Origin: Pseudomonadota bacterium
GTDB taxonomy: Bacteria > Desulfobacterota > WTBG01 > JAGOGO01
Direction of reading: 5' to 3'
Assembly (NCBI GenBank): GCA_021160085.1
Contig: JAGHDE010000147.1
Coordinates: 1-5,752 of the forward strand
Length of the DNA stretch: 5,752 nt
Shown here in pieces: positions 1 through 5,206 of this stretch. The notes beneath the pieces were generated by a model. The model had not been told where the DNA came from and did no database searches. It saw only the letters and a program-made list of their open reading frames with translations. Made by a program: the position numbers and the translations under genes. Positions within the stretch are counted from its first letter, which is position 1; every line of letters starts with the position of its first letter.

Positions 1-1
1 C

Positions 2-280
2 TATCTTGCCAAGGCCAAACAATTAGGTTGCTTGGATTCTGAATTCAAAGAAGCCGGCATCGATATAGCACTTCTTGAGCAAGAAACGAAGAAGATGGAA
101 AAAGACATAAAAGATGGTGTAGAGCAAAACTTACATCTTAGTGTTATTCAATTTCCCAACTTCTTTTTGCAGTTTGGTTATCCTCCTCAAAATTTTGAAG
201 ATATGATTAAAAACAGCGCTCCTGATTTTTACAAAGAGATTATTGAGGATTATAAGGTGTTTGAAAAATTAAAAGGCTGA
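2..280 (+). CDS. C-terminal part of an unrecognised protein (5' end outside window)
   Basis: The frame is open from the first bases and ends at TGA 278-280, giving 92 visible residues. A TTG at 32 could be a start, but the frame continues upstream without a stop, so I read this as the tail of a longer gene. The visible part opens with a charged, probably helical or coiled-coil stretch rich in Lys and Glu. A hydrophobic and aromatic segment follows (IQFPNFFLQFGYPPQNF), then a second charged helix-like end (DFYKEIIEDYKVFEKLKG). There is no signal peptide, membrane span or metal-binding cluster in this part. I do not recognise the family and assign no function. It converges on pckG with 33 bases between stop codons, and a short inverted repeat overlaps its stop. 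Coding status is fairly secure because of the frame length and protein-like composition. Confidence 0.7.
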   Translation, partial: YLAKAKQLGCLDSEFKEAGIDIALLEQETKKMEKDIKDGVEQNLHLSVIQFPNFFLQFGYPPQNFEDMIKNSAPDFYKEIIEDYKVFEKLKG

Positions 281-300
281 TAAATATAATCAGCAATTAT
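276..300. terminator. Weak candidate bidirectional terminator between convergent genes
   Basis: GCTGAT (276-281) and ATCAGC (289-294) form a 6-bp stem with a 7-base loop. The stem overlaps the TGA of the upstream gene. On the + strand it is followed by AATTATTGTTT. On the - strand it is followed by CTTTTAATTTT, so it could serve both convergent transcripts. The stem is short and only half GC, so this is a plausible but weak call. Confidence 0.35.
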
Positions 301-313
301 TGTTTCTTATTAA

Positions 314-2113
314 CTACTGTTTTTCCTCCATTACATCAAGTCGACGTCTCAGCCCTTCGAGCTGCGCCCACATTTCAGTAGGCAGCCGATCACCAAACTG
401 CTTAAAAAATTGTTCAATCTGGTTTGCCTCTTCGTGCCAGTCATCATGGTTTATTTTAAACAATTTTTCCATGTTATTCTGGGGTAAATCAAGACCTTCT
501 AAATTAATATCTTCAGGACGGGGGATATAGCCAATCGGGGTTGAAATGGCATCAACTTCGCCCCGGCATCTTGCCAGAATCCATTCCAAAACACGCAAAT
601 TTTCGCCAAACCCAGGCCATAGATAGCCGCCATTTTCGTCAGTGCGGAACCAATTGACGTGAAAAATCCGTGGCCGCATTTTTCGCCTCATTCGTACACC
701 GATACGGAGCCAGTGTTCGAAATAATCCGCCATGTTGTAGCCACAAAAAGGCAACATCGCCATAGGATCCCGTCGCACTTCTCCAATGGCGCCGTATTGA
801 GCTGCTGTGCGTTCTGATGCCATGATGGCACCCATAAAAACTCCATGTGACCAGTTAAATGCTTCGCAAACCAGAGGAGCCAGACGAGCGCGACGTCCGC
901 CGAAAAGAATCGCTGAAACCTGAACTCCGTGATGATGTTCGCGGCGGAATGAGGAACTGGGGTTTTGGGATATGGACGAAGTAAACCTACTGTTGGGATG
1001 AGCACCAACTATAATGGATCCGCCTTCGTCCTTCATACCCTGGCTCCAGGGTTGTCCCTTCCAATCCCAAGCAGGCTGTGGTGGTTCCCAGCCGCAATCC
1101 TCCCACCAGATATCAGCATTTTCACCGAGAGCAGCATTGGTAAAGATGGTGTTTTTGCGCATGGTGGCCATTGCATTGGGGTTGGTTTTTTTATTGGTTC
1201 CGGGCAAAACCCCAAAAAAGCCGGATTCCGGGTTAATTGCCCATAGCCCGCCATCCGTGTCAATTCGCATCCAACCAATATCGTCACCTACGGTCCATAT
1301 GCGATACCCTTTATTTTGCAATCCTTTAGGCGGGACCAACATGGCCAGGTTAGTTTTTCCACACGCGCTTGGAAAGGCACCGGCAAGATACTGAATACGG
1401 CCGTTCGGTTCCTCAATACCCATTACCAGCATATGCTCTGCCATCCATCCCTCGTTGCGGGCATGGTGGCTGGCAATTCGTAGCGCAAGGCACTTTTTGC
1501 CAAGTAAAACATTGCCACCGTAACCGGAATTAACGCTTATAATTGTGTTGTCTTCCGGGAAGTGCAAAATCAAACGACGCTTAGGATCAAGAGAAGCCTT
1601 GCTGTGGAGACACTTTGTAAATATTCCGTTGGCGTCTAATTCGTTTAAGACCTCTTCACCAACAATGGTCATGATGCACATGTTACGCACTACATAAATA
1701 CTGTCGGTAATTTCTATGCCGATTTTGCTAAATGGAGAACCAACCGGTCCCATTGAAAAGGGAATTACATACATGGTTTTTCCCTTCATGCTGCCTTTTA
1801 AAATTTCATCGGCTTTGCGGTAGGCGGTCAGAGGAGACATCCAGTTGTTGTTTGGACCAGCGTCTTCTTTTAATGTAGTGCAAATGAAGGTTGTATCTTC
1901 GGTTCGAGCAACATCTTTGGGATGGGTGCGGTGATAAACACATCCCGGCCATTTCTCCTGGTCAAGCTTGACAAGTTCGCCAGTAGAAAAGGCCTCTTCT
2001 TCCAGCCGTTTTTTTTCTTCCTCGCTGTTTTCAATCCAGACTACCTCGTTCGGTTGACATTTTTTGGCCACTTCTTCTACCCACTCTAATGCACCCTGGT
2101 GTATAATTTTCAT
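314..2113 (-). CDS. pckG: Phosphoenolpyruvate carboxykinase (GTP)
   Basis: Cytosolic enzyme that interconverts oxaloacetate + GTP with PEP + CO2 + GDP, at the entry to gluconeogenesis; in some anaerobes it runs in the carboxylating direction. The 599 residues match the usual GTP-PEPCK length of about 600. Family landmarks are in order: Arg70 (DVAR), the substrate region SGYGGN with Tyr198 and GKK (Lys206/207), His227 (AEH), and the P-loop GAFPSACGKTN (245-255) with the reactive Cys251 and Lys253/Thr254. Then come VGDDIGWM (275-282), NSRF with Arg376, FGGRR (404-408), a mobile-lid equivalent near 436-449, and WPGFGEN (499-505) for guanine binding. The ATP-type enzyme lacks this arrangement. 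ATG 2113 has AGGAGG four bases upstream and its own promoter. Residues 379-397 differ from the textbook ASQCP...WEDP segment but keep its length, so no frameshift is implied. The gene appears intact. Confidence 0.97.
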   Translation of the reverse strand: MKIIHQGALEWVEEVAKKCQPNEVVWIENSEEEKKRLEEEAFSTGELVKLDQEKWPGCVYHRTHPKDVARTEDTTFICTTLKEDAGPNNNWMSPLTAYRKADEILKGSMKGKTMYVIPFSMGPVGSPFSKIGIEITDSIYVVRNMCIMTIVGEEVLNELDANGIFTKCLHSKASLDPKRRLILHFPEDNTIISVNSGYGGNVLLGKKCLALRIASHHARNEGWMAEHMLVMGIEEPNGRIQYLAGAFPSACGKTNLAMLVPPKGLQNKGYRIWTVGDDIGWMRIDTDGGLWAINPESGFFGVLPGTNKKTNPNAMATMRKNTIFTNAALGENADIWWEDCGWEPPQPAWDWKGQPWSQGMKDEGGSIIVGAHPNSRFTSSISQNPSSSFRREHHHGVQVSAILFGGRRARLAPLVCEAFNWSHGVFMGAIMASERTAAQYGAIGEVRRDPMAMLPFCGYNMADYFEHWLRIGVRMRRKMRPRIFHVNWFRTDENGGYLWPGFGENLRVLEWILARCRGEVDAISTPIGYIPRPEDINLEGLDLPQNNMEKLFKINHDDWHEEANQIEQFFKQFGDRLPTEMWAQLEGLRRRLDVMEEKQ

Positions 2114-2117
2114 TTTG

Positions 2118-2123
2118 CCTCCT
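2118..2123 (-). promoter_or_regulatory. Strong ribosome binding site of pckG
   Basis: Read on the - strand, AGGAGG lies 4 bases before the ATG at 2113-2111 (AGGAGGCAAAATG). It fixes the start. A 5-bp hairpin TCGTC-TAT-GACGA (2132-2144) sits just upstream in the leader and is probably minor. Confidence 0.85.
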
Positions 2124-2172
2124 GTATCCTTTCGTCATAGACGAGAGTTTGAATCAAATTTAATTAAAATTT

Positions 2173-2201
2173 CGTATACTCTTTGAGATGTTTATTGTCA
2201 A
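2173..2201 (-). promoter_or_regulatory. Sigma70-type promoter of pckG
   Basis: On the - strand a perfect TTGACA (-35, 2196-2201) is followed after 17 bases by TATACG (-10, 2173-2178). Predicted initiation is near 2166, giving a leader of about 50 nt. The palindrome TTTAATTAAA (2159-2168) overlaps the predicted start point and could be an operator, though AT-rich palindromes arise easily by chance. Confidence 0.65.
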
Positions 2202-2292
2202 TGAATTTGAAAAGCCTGGAGATGGACAAGCAATTCCGATCAATCTCTTCTCATTGCAATAAAAAACGCCGGAACAAAGTTTTGAAAGAGAA

Positions 2293-2379
2293 TTCTAACT
2301 ACTCAGGTATGAGTAGTTAGAAGGCACAAAGAATTAAAAAAAATGAGAGGGTACAGAGACCTTGTAAACTTTGTGCCTT
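2293..2379. repeat. Palindromic repeat element: 13-bp hairpin plus adjacent 11-bp inverted repeat
   Basis: TTCTAACTACTCA (2293-2305) and TGAGTAGTTAGAA (2310-2322) form a perfect 13-bp stem with loop GGTA. Immediately next, AAGGCACAAAG (2321-2331) is the exact reverse complement of CTTTGTGCCTT (2369-2379), enclosing 37 bases. The two structures share the AA at 2321-2322, so they meet back to back. The continuation TTAGCGCCTTTGG after 2379 imperfectly repeats the TGCCTT word. Neither arm is followed by a T tract, so an ordinary intrinsic terminator is unlikely. It looks like a small dispersed palindromic (REP- or MITE-like) element, but copy number cannot be judged from one window. Confidence 0.6.
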
Positions 2380-2452
2380 AGCGCCTTTGGCAACTAATTA
2401 AGACATGACAAAAAAAGGAACAGCGCGATGAGCGCACCCCATAAATTTTGCC

Positions 2453-2478
2453 AAAAACAGGAAAGGCCTCAAGAGCCC
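2453..2478 (-). terminator. Weak candidate terminator of the sspB-like gene
   Basis: On the - strand, GGGC (2478-2475), a 7-base loop and GCCT (2467-2464) are followed by TTCCTGTTTTT, starting just 6 bases after the TGA of the gene. The stem is only 3-4 bp, so efficiency would be low. A second hairpin with a T7 tract lies at 2435-2410. Confidence 0.3.
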
Positions 2479-2484
2479 GTTCTT

Positions 2485-2823
2485 TCATTTAACCACTTTA
2501 AGGGGCGGTGTGCTTTTCTTCGTTTTTTCTTTATGGTTTTTTTCTCCATCAGCAGGAAAGTTAACCACTGCTTTTTTTGATACCATGGACCTTACCGAAG
2601 GCCAGGGGAAATAGCACGCAAATCGTGTTCCTCCAAAACGCATTGGAACGGTGATACCATCCTCATCAGCCTTCAGATTTGGTGATGAATTATTACCCAC
2701 AATAAAGTTTGCCATTCTCCCATAAAGATAAGGAGGAATATTTACCCCCTCAACGTTTGTATCAACTATTAGATTTATGTCCACTTCTTGATACAGAACA
2801 TTAAAAATTGTCAATTTGACCAT
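2485..2823 (-). CDS. sspB: SspB-like ClpXP adaptor (stringent starvation protein B family)
   Basis: E. coli SspB binds ssrA-tagged and other substrates and delivers them to the ClpXP protease. This 112-residue protein reads as a compact version. LIVDTNVEGVNIP (18-30) lines up with the E. coli strand LVVDVTLPGVQVP. SPNLKADEDGITVPMRFGGT (47-66) lines up with the NLELANDEV...ARFGG core that forms the peptide-binding groove, and FPWPSVRSM (72-80) with the VPLAAVLAI stretch. A lysine-rich linker (91-104) leads to the terminus PPLKVVK, almost the ClpX-docking motif of E. coli SspB (PALRVVK). The N-terminal dimer helix is shortened and the linker is basic and short, whereas the E. coli linker is long and acidic. 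ATG 2823 is fixed by an in-frame TGA 15 bases upstream and GAGGGG (2832-2837). The alignment is from memory, but the core and tail agree independently. Confidence 0.8.
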   Translation of the reverse strand: MVKLTIFNVLYQEVDINLIVDTNVEGVNIPPYLYGRMANFIVGNNSSPNLKADEDGITVPMRFGGTRFACYFPWPSVRSMVSKKAVVNFPADGEKNHKEKTKKSTPPLKVVK

Positions 2824-2848
2824 GCCAATTTCCCCTCAAGTATTAATT

Positions 2849-2878
2849 ATTATACCAGAAAAAATCATTAATTGGCAA
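2849..2878 (-). promoter_or_regulatory. Promoter of the sspB-like gene
   Basis: On the - strand TTGCCA (-35, 2873-2878; five of six consensus bases) is followed after 18 bases by a perfect TATAAT (-10, 2849-2854). Initiation near 2842 gives a short leader of about 18 nt containing the GAGGGG ribosome site. Confidence 0.65.
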
Positions 2879-2890
2879 TAAAGTTTGCCA
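2873..2890. promoter_or_regulatory. Palindrome TGGCAA-N6-TTGCCA, candidate operator
   Basis: TGGCAA (2873-2878) and TTGCCA (2885-2890) are perfect inverted half-sites 6 bases apart. The left half coincides with the -35 box of the sspB-like gene. The right half lies about 28 bases upstream of the -35 of the divergent aminotransferase promoter. A dimeric regulator bound here could block one promoter and influence the other. This is inferred from position only. Confidence 0.4.
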
Positions 2891-2917
2891 TTTGTCACTC
2901 TCCTTGGCGATCAAAAG

Positions 2918-2946
2918 TTGTCAAACATCATCGTCTATGGTATATA
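2918..2946 (+). promoter_or_regulatory. Promoter of the aminotransferase gene
   Basis: TTGTCA (2918-2923, five of six -35 bases) and TATATA (2941-2946) are separated by 17 bases, with TATAAG (2943-2948) as an alternative -10. Initiation near 2953 falls downstream of the frame's earliest possible starts (2892 and 2937), which supports translation from 2994. Confidence 0.55.
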
Positions 2947-2993
2947 AGGCATCGAAATTGAAAACCCCAACTTTTCCTAAAGGGAATAGAGCC

Positions 2994-4175
2994 ATGCCAA
3001 TTGCCAAAAAAATCAGTGAATTTATGGAAAAATCTTCCTGGATCAGGCGTATGTTTGAAGAGGGACGCCAATTGAAATCGCAATATGGGGAGGAAAATGT
3101 CTTCGATTTCAGCCTCGGTAACCCCTTTCTCGAACCCCCTTCTGAATTTACTGAAGCCCTTATTAAGGTCGCTCAAGATACCACTCCGAGACGGCACGTC
3201 TACATGCCAAATTCCGGTTTTCCGGAAACCCGTCAGGCTATTGCTCAATACGTTTCGCTTGAACAAGGCATCAAAGTTCCTCTCGATAATGTTATGATGA
3301 CCTGCGGAGCAGCCGGGGCGATCAATACTATTTTCAAAACGCTGCTCAATCCTGGAGAAGAAGTAATCCTTTTAACCCCTTATTTTGCTGAATATTATTT
3401 CTATGTGGACAACAGCGGTGGCAAGCCGATTCTCGTCCCCACTGCTGATGATTTTTCCATCAATGTAGAAGCTGTTGAGCAGGCACTGAACCCCAGCACT
3501 CGAGCAATCCTTATTAACTCTCCTAACAATCCAACCGGAAAGGTCTATTCAGAATCAAACCTGAAGGAACTGGCTGAGCTTCTCTCCCGAAAAAGCCGGG
3601 AATACGGGGAAACCATTTATCTGATTTCGGATGAACCATACAAAAAGATCGTTTATGATGGGGTGACAGTCCCTGCCATTTTTCCCATTTATCAGAACAG
3701 CCTGATTGCCACTTCTTATTCCAAGACCCTTTCTTTGGCAGGAGAACGTATCGGATACATCGCTGCCCACCCGGAGATTGAGGGAATCAATGAAATCATG
3801 GATGGTTTTATCCTTTGCATTCGAATCCTGGGTTTTGTAAATGCTCCTGCTTTAATGCAAAGGGTTATTACGAAGATTACAGACTTAGCCTGTGAAGCGG
3901 ACGAGTATAAAAGGAAAAGGGATCTTCTCTGCGAAGGGTTAGCCGGATTTGGTTATCAATTTCATAAGCCTGAAGGAGCATTCTATCTTTTCCCCCGAAG
4001 TTTTATAGAGGATGATATTGCGTTTATAAAAGAGCTTCAAAAGCAAAACATTCTTACTGTGCCGGGTTCTGGTTTTGGCACTCCGGGATATTTTCGAATT
4101 TCCTACTGTGTTGCGGATGAAACTATCACCCGGGCTATGGATGGATTCAAGAAGGTCGCAGAGAAATATTTATAA
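2994..4175 (+). CDS. Pyridoxal-phosphate-dependent aminotransferase, class I/II fold
   Basis: Cytosolic fold-type I enzyme that moves an amino group between an amino acid and a 2-oxo acid; the substrate cannot be read from sequence. The 393 residues are normal for the AspC-like group. Visible residues (from ATG 2994): SLGNP (40-44); Tyr70 in VYMPNSG, the position of the inter-subunit PLP-phosphate tyrosine; CGAAGAINT phosphate loop (104-112); NSPNNPTG (175-182) with Asn179; SDEPY with Asp213 and Tyr216; SYSKTLSLAGERIGY with Schiff-base Lys244 and Arg252; and GYFRISY with Arg368, which binds the substrate carboxylate. The frame is open back to TTG 2892, adding 34 residues, but that extension lies over the promoter and does not look conserved. 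AGGGA (2981-2985) is 8 bases before ATG 2994. It is transcribed away from the sspB-like gene. Aspartate or a related amino acid is a reasonable guess; no family symbol is justified. Confidence 0.93.
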   Translation: MPIAKKISEFMEKSSWIRRMFEEGRQLKSQYGEENVFDFSLGNPFLEPPSEFTEALIKVAQDTTPRRHVYMPNSGFPETRQAIAQYVSLEQGIKVPLDNVMMTCGAAGAINTIFKTLLNPGEEVILLTPYFAEYYFYVDNSGGKPILVPTADDFSINVEAVEQALNPSTRAILINSPNNPTGKVYSESNLKELAELLSRKSREYGETIYLISDEPYKKIVYDGVTVPAIFPIYQNSLIATSYSKTLSLAGERIGYIAAHPEIEGINEIMDGFILCIRILGFVNAPALMQRVITKITDLACEADEYKRKRDLLCEGLAGFGYQFHKPEGAFYLFPRSFIEDDIAFIKELQKQNILTVPGSGFGTPGYFRISYCVADETITRAMDGFKKVAEKYL

Positions 4176-4211
4176 GTTTTAGGGGGATCAGTTATCCGGG
4201 TTTGGGCTCTC

Positions 4212-4904
4212 TTATCTTCTGGCCGTAAATAACAGAGCGATGCCAAGGGTAAGTTTTTTTATTTTTACATCCCGAAAACCAGCATCCTCGATCATTCCTG
4301 CAAACACTTCCTCTCCCGGAAAAGCGTGAACAGAGTTAGCAAGATAACTATACGCATAGCCTGTTCGTGAAATTGTATCTCCTGCTTTGGGAAGAATTTT
4401 ATTGAAGTACAATTGGTAGAAGCGGCCTATCAGAGGAGTGCGGGGGAACCCAAACTCCATGATAATCAACTGACCACCCGGTCTCAATACCGAGTAAAAT
4501 TCTCTCAGCGTTTTCTCCCGCTCTCTAATATTTCTAATTCCAAAAGCAATGGTGACCGCATCAAATTGAGCATTTTTAAACGGAAGCTTCCGGGCATCCC
4601 CAATAAACGTCTTGATTTTGTCTGCCAAGCCTCTCTTCTTTACCTTTTCAACGCCGATTTTCAGCATATTCGGTGAAAAGTCACCACCTACAACTCTTAC
4701 CTTTGGCTTCTGCCTAACAATCTCAAGGGCGATCTCTGCAGTACCGGTTGCCATGTCAAGTACCAGACCATAGGTATTATTCTGGATGTTTTTAACCATC
4801 TTCTTTCTCCACCACGTATCAATCATAAAAGAAAGGAAACGATTCTGAAAATCATAACCGCTGGCGATGGTATCGAACATATCTTTGATGTCTGGATTCT
4901 TCAT
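4212..4904 (-). CDS. ubiE: Demethylmenaquinone methyltransferase, UbiE/MenG family
   Basis: SAM-dependent C-methyltransferase that performs the last step of menaquinone synthesis (demethylmenaquinone to menaquinone), and a ring methylation of ubiquinone synthesis in organisms that make it. The 230 residues fit the family. SAM motif I is VLDMATGTAEIA (48-59), the acidic loop is GGDFSPNML (73-81), and GDARKLPF (102-109) and FGIRN (121-125) follow. LRPGGQLIIMEF (140-151) is the family's second signature. The first signature reads YDFQNRFLS...DTWW (17-32), with Asp29 where the classic pattern has His. YSYLANSV..FPG (185-197) is the usual C-terminal region. An in-frame TAA six bases before ATG 4904 excludes a longer form. 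There is no clear Shine-Dalgarno sequence, which is unlike the other genes here. The gene is convergent with the aminotransferase (36 bases apart) and divergent from gpsA. In an anaerobe, menaquinone is the likely product. Confidence 0.93.
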   Translation of the reverse strand: MKNPDIKDMFDTIASGYDFQNRFLSFMIDTWWRKKMVKNIQNNTYGLVLDMATGTAEIALEIVRQKPKVRVVGGDFSPNMLKIGVEKVKKRGLADKIKTFIGDARKLPFKNAQFDAVTIAFGIRNIREREKTLREFYSVLRPGGQLIIMEFGFPRTPLIGRFYQLYFNKILPKAGDTISRTGYAYSYLANSVHAFPGEEVFAGMIEDAGFRDVKIKKLTLGIALLFTARR

Positions 4905-4937
4905 TTGTTACAAAGATGTCAAGTTGGTTTTCTGTTA

Positions 4938-4966
4938 AGTATTTTTATATGTTATAATGGTTTCAA
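4938..4966 (-). promoter_or_regulatory. Possible promoter of ubiE
   Basis: On the - strand TTGAAA (4961-4966, five of six -35 bases) is followed after 17 bases by AATACT (4938-4943, a weak -10 with four matches). Initiation near 4931 would leave about a 27-nt leader. It overlaps the opposite-strand gpsA promoter, so the two could interfere with each other. Confidence 0.3.
4950..4958 (+). promoter_or_regulatory. Extended -10 promoter for the gpsA leader
   Basis: TGTTATAAT matches the extended -10 consensus TGnTATAAT exactly. There is no good -35 at 16-18 bases upstream, as is usual for extended -10 promoters. Initiation near 4965 would make a leader of about 240 nt before gpsA. Confidence 0.45.
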
Positions 4967-5206
4967 AGCTATTCAGATTTATCACTATTATAAATCTTTT
5001 ATTATGAGTCAACAGGTTAATATGAAAAACTCTAATTCTTGACCCGTTTTGGTTTACATGATAAAAGAATATAAAGTTAAGGGCTATAAAGCGTAAAATG
5101 TAAAAATCCGGTTTGTATTTTACATTAAACCCTGTTCTTAAAAGCTCTCAGTATTTTAGAGCTAACTTCAAAAAGCTATTATAAACAGGGAAAAAGGGGA
5201 AAGACA
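4965..5206 (+). promoter_or_regulatory. Structured non-coding leader upstream of gpsA
   Basis: No credible gene occupies this stretch. It holds several inverted repeats in series. AGATTTAT (4975-4982) pairs with ATAAATCT (4990-4997). AATGTAAAA (5097-5105) pairs with TTTTACATT (5118-5126). CCCTGTT (5130-5136) pairs with AACAGGG (5184-5190), enclosing the inner hairpin AGCTCT/AGAGCT (5143-5148 and 5158-5163). TTTACAT also occurs at 5053-5059, so ATGTAAA (5098-5104) could pair with either side, giving two exclusive folds. The outer stem ends just before the AGGGGA ribosome site. It matches no riboswitch class I know. A 12-codon frame (5004-5042) lacks a ribosome site. Regulation is inferred, not shown. 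Confidence 0.4.
5195..5200 (+). promoter_or_regulatory. Ribosome binding site of gpsA
   Basis: AGGGGA lies 6 bases before ATG 5207 and supports that start. It lies only five bases after the CCCTGTT/AACAGGG stem, so folding of the leader could affect its access. Confidence 0.75.

Larger units (their letters stand above)
2202..2484. other. Non-coding spacer between sspB-like gene and pckG
   Basis: I find no convincing coding frame here. Bases 2202-2292 show nothing specific. Bases 2293-2379 hold two abutting inverted repeats (separate entry). Bases 2408-2478 hold weak terminator-like structures for the - strand gene that ends at 2485: GCGC-TCATC-GCGC with a 7-T tract six bases later (2410-2435), and another nearer the gene. 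The two flanking genes point the same way, but this spacer and the separate pckG promoter argue against co-transcription. Confidence 0.6.

Noticed and set aside
922..986. Pair of compensating frameshifts in pckG
   Set aside because: The two other frames on that strand give no better match to the canonical segment, and the actual frame aligns without any length change, so a natural variant is simpler.
688..1394. Open frames of 84-126 codons overlapping pckG on both strands (688-1008 -, 965-1246 +, 1014-1394 +, 1033-1287 -)
   Set aside because: They lie inside the strongly conserved pckG coding region, have no ribosome sites or family features, and read as shadows of its codon pattern.
2293..2379. 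CRISPR-like repeats
   Set aside because: There are only inverted arms and no regularly spaced direct repeats or spacers.
4185..4197. GGAT-CAGTT-ATCC hairpin between the aminotransferase and ubiE as a terminator
   Set aside because: The stem is only 4 bp and neither side has a proper T tract, so it is not enough to call.
5004..5042. 12-codon leader peptide (MSQQVNMKNSNS) upstream of gpsA
   Set aside because: It has no Shine-Dalgarno site and no run of regulatory codons. An ATG frame this short is expected by chance.
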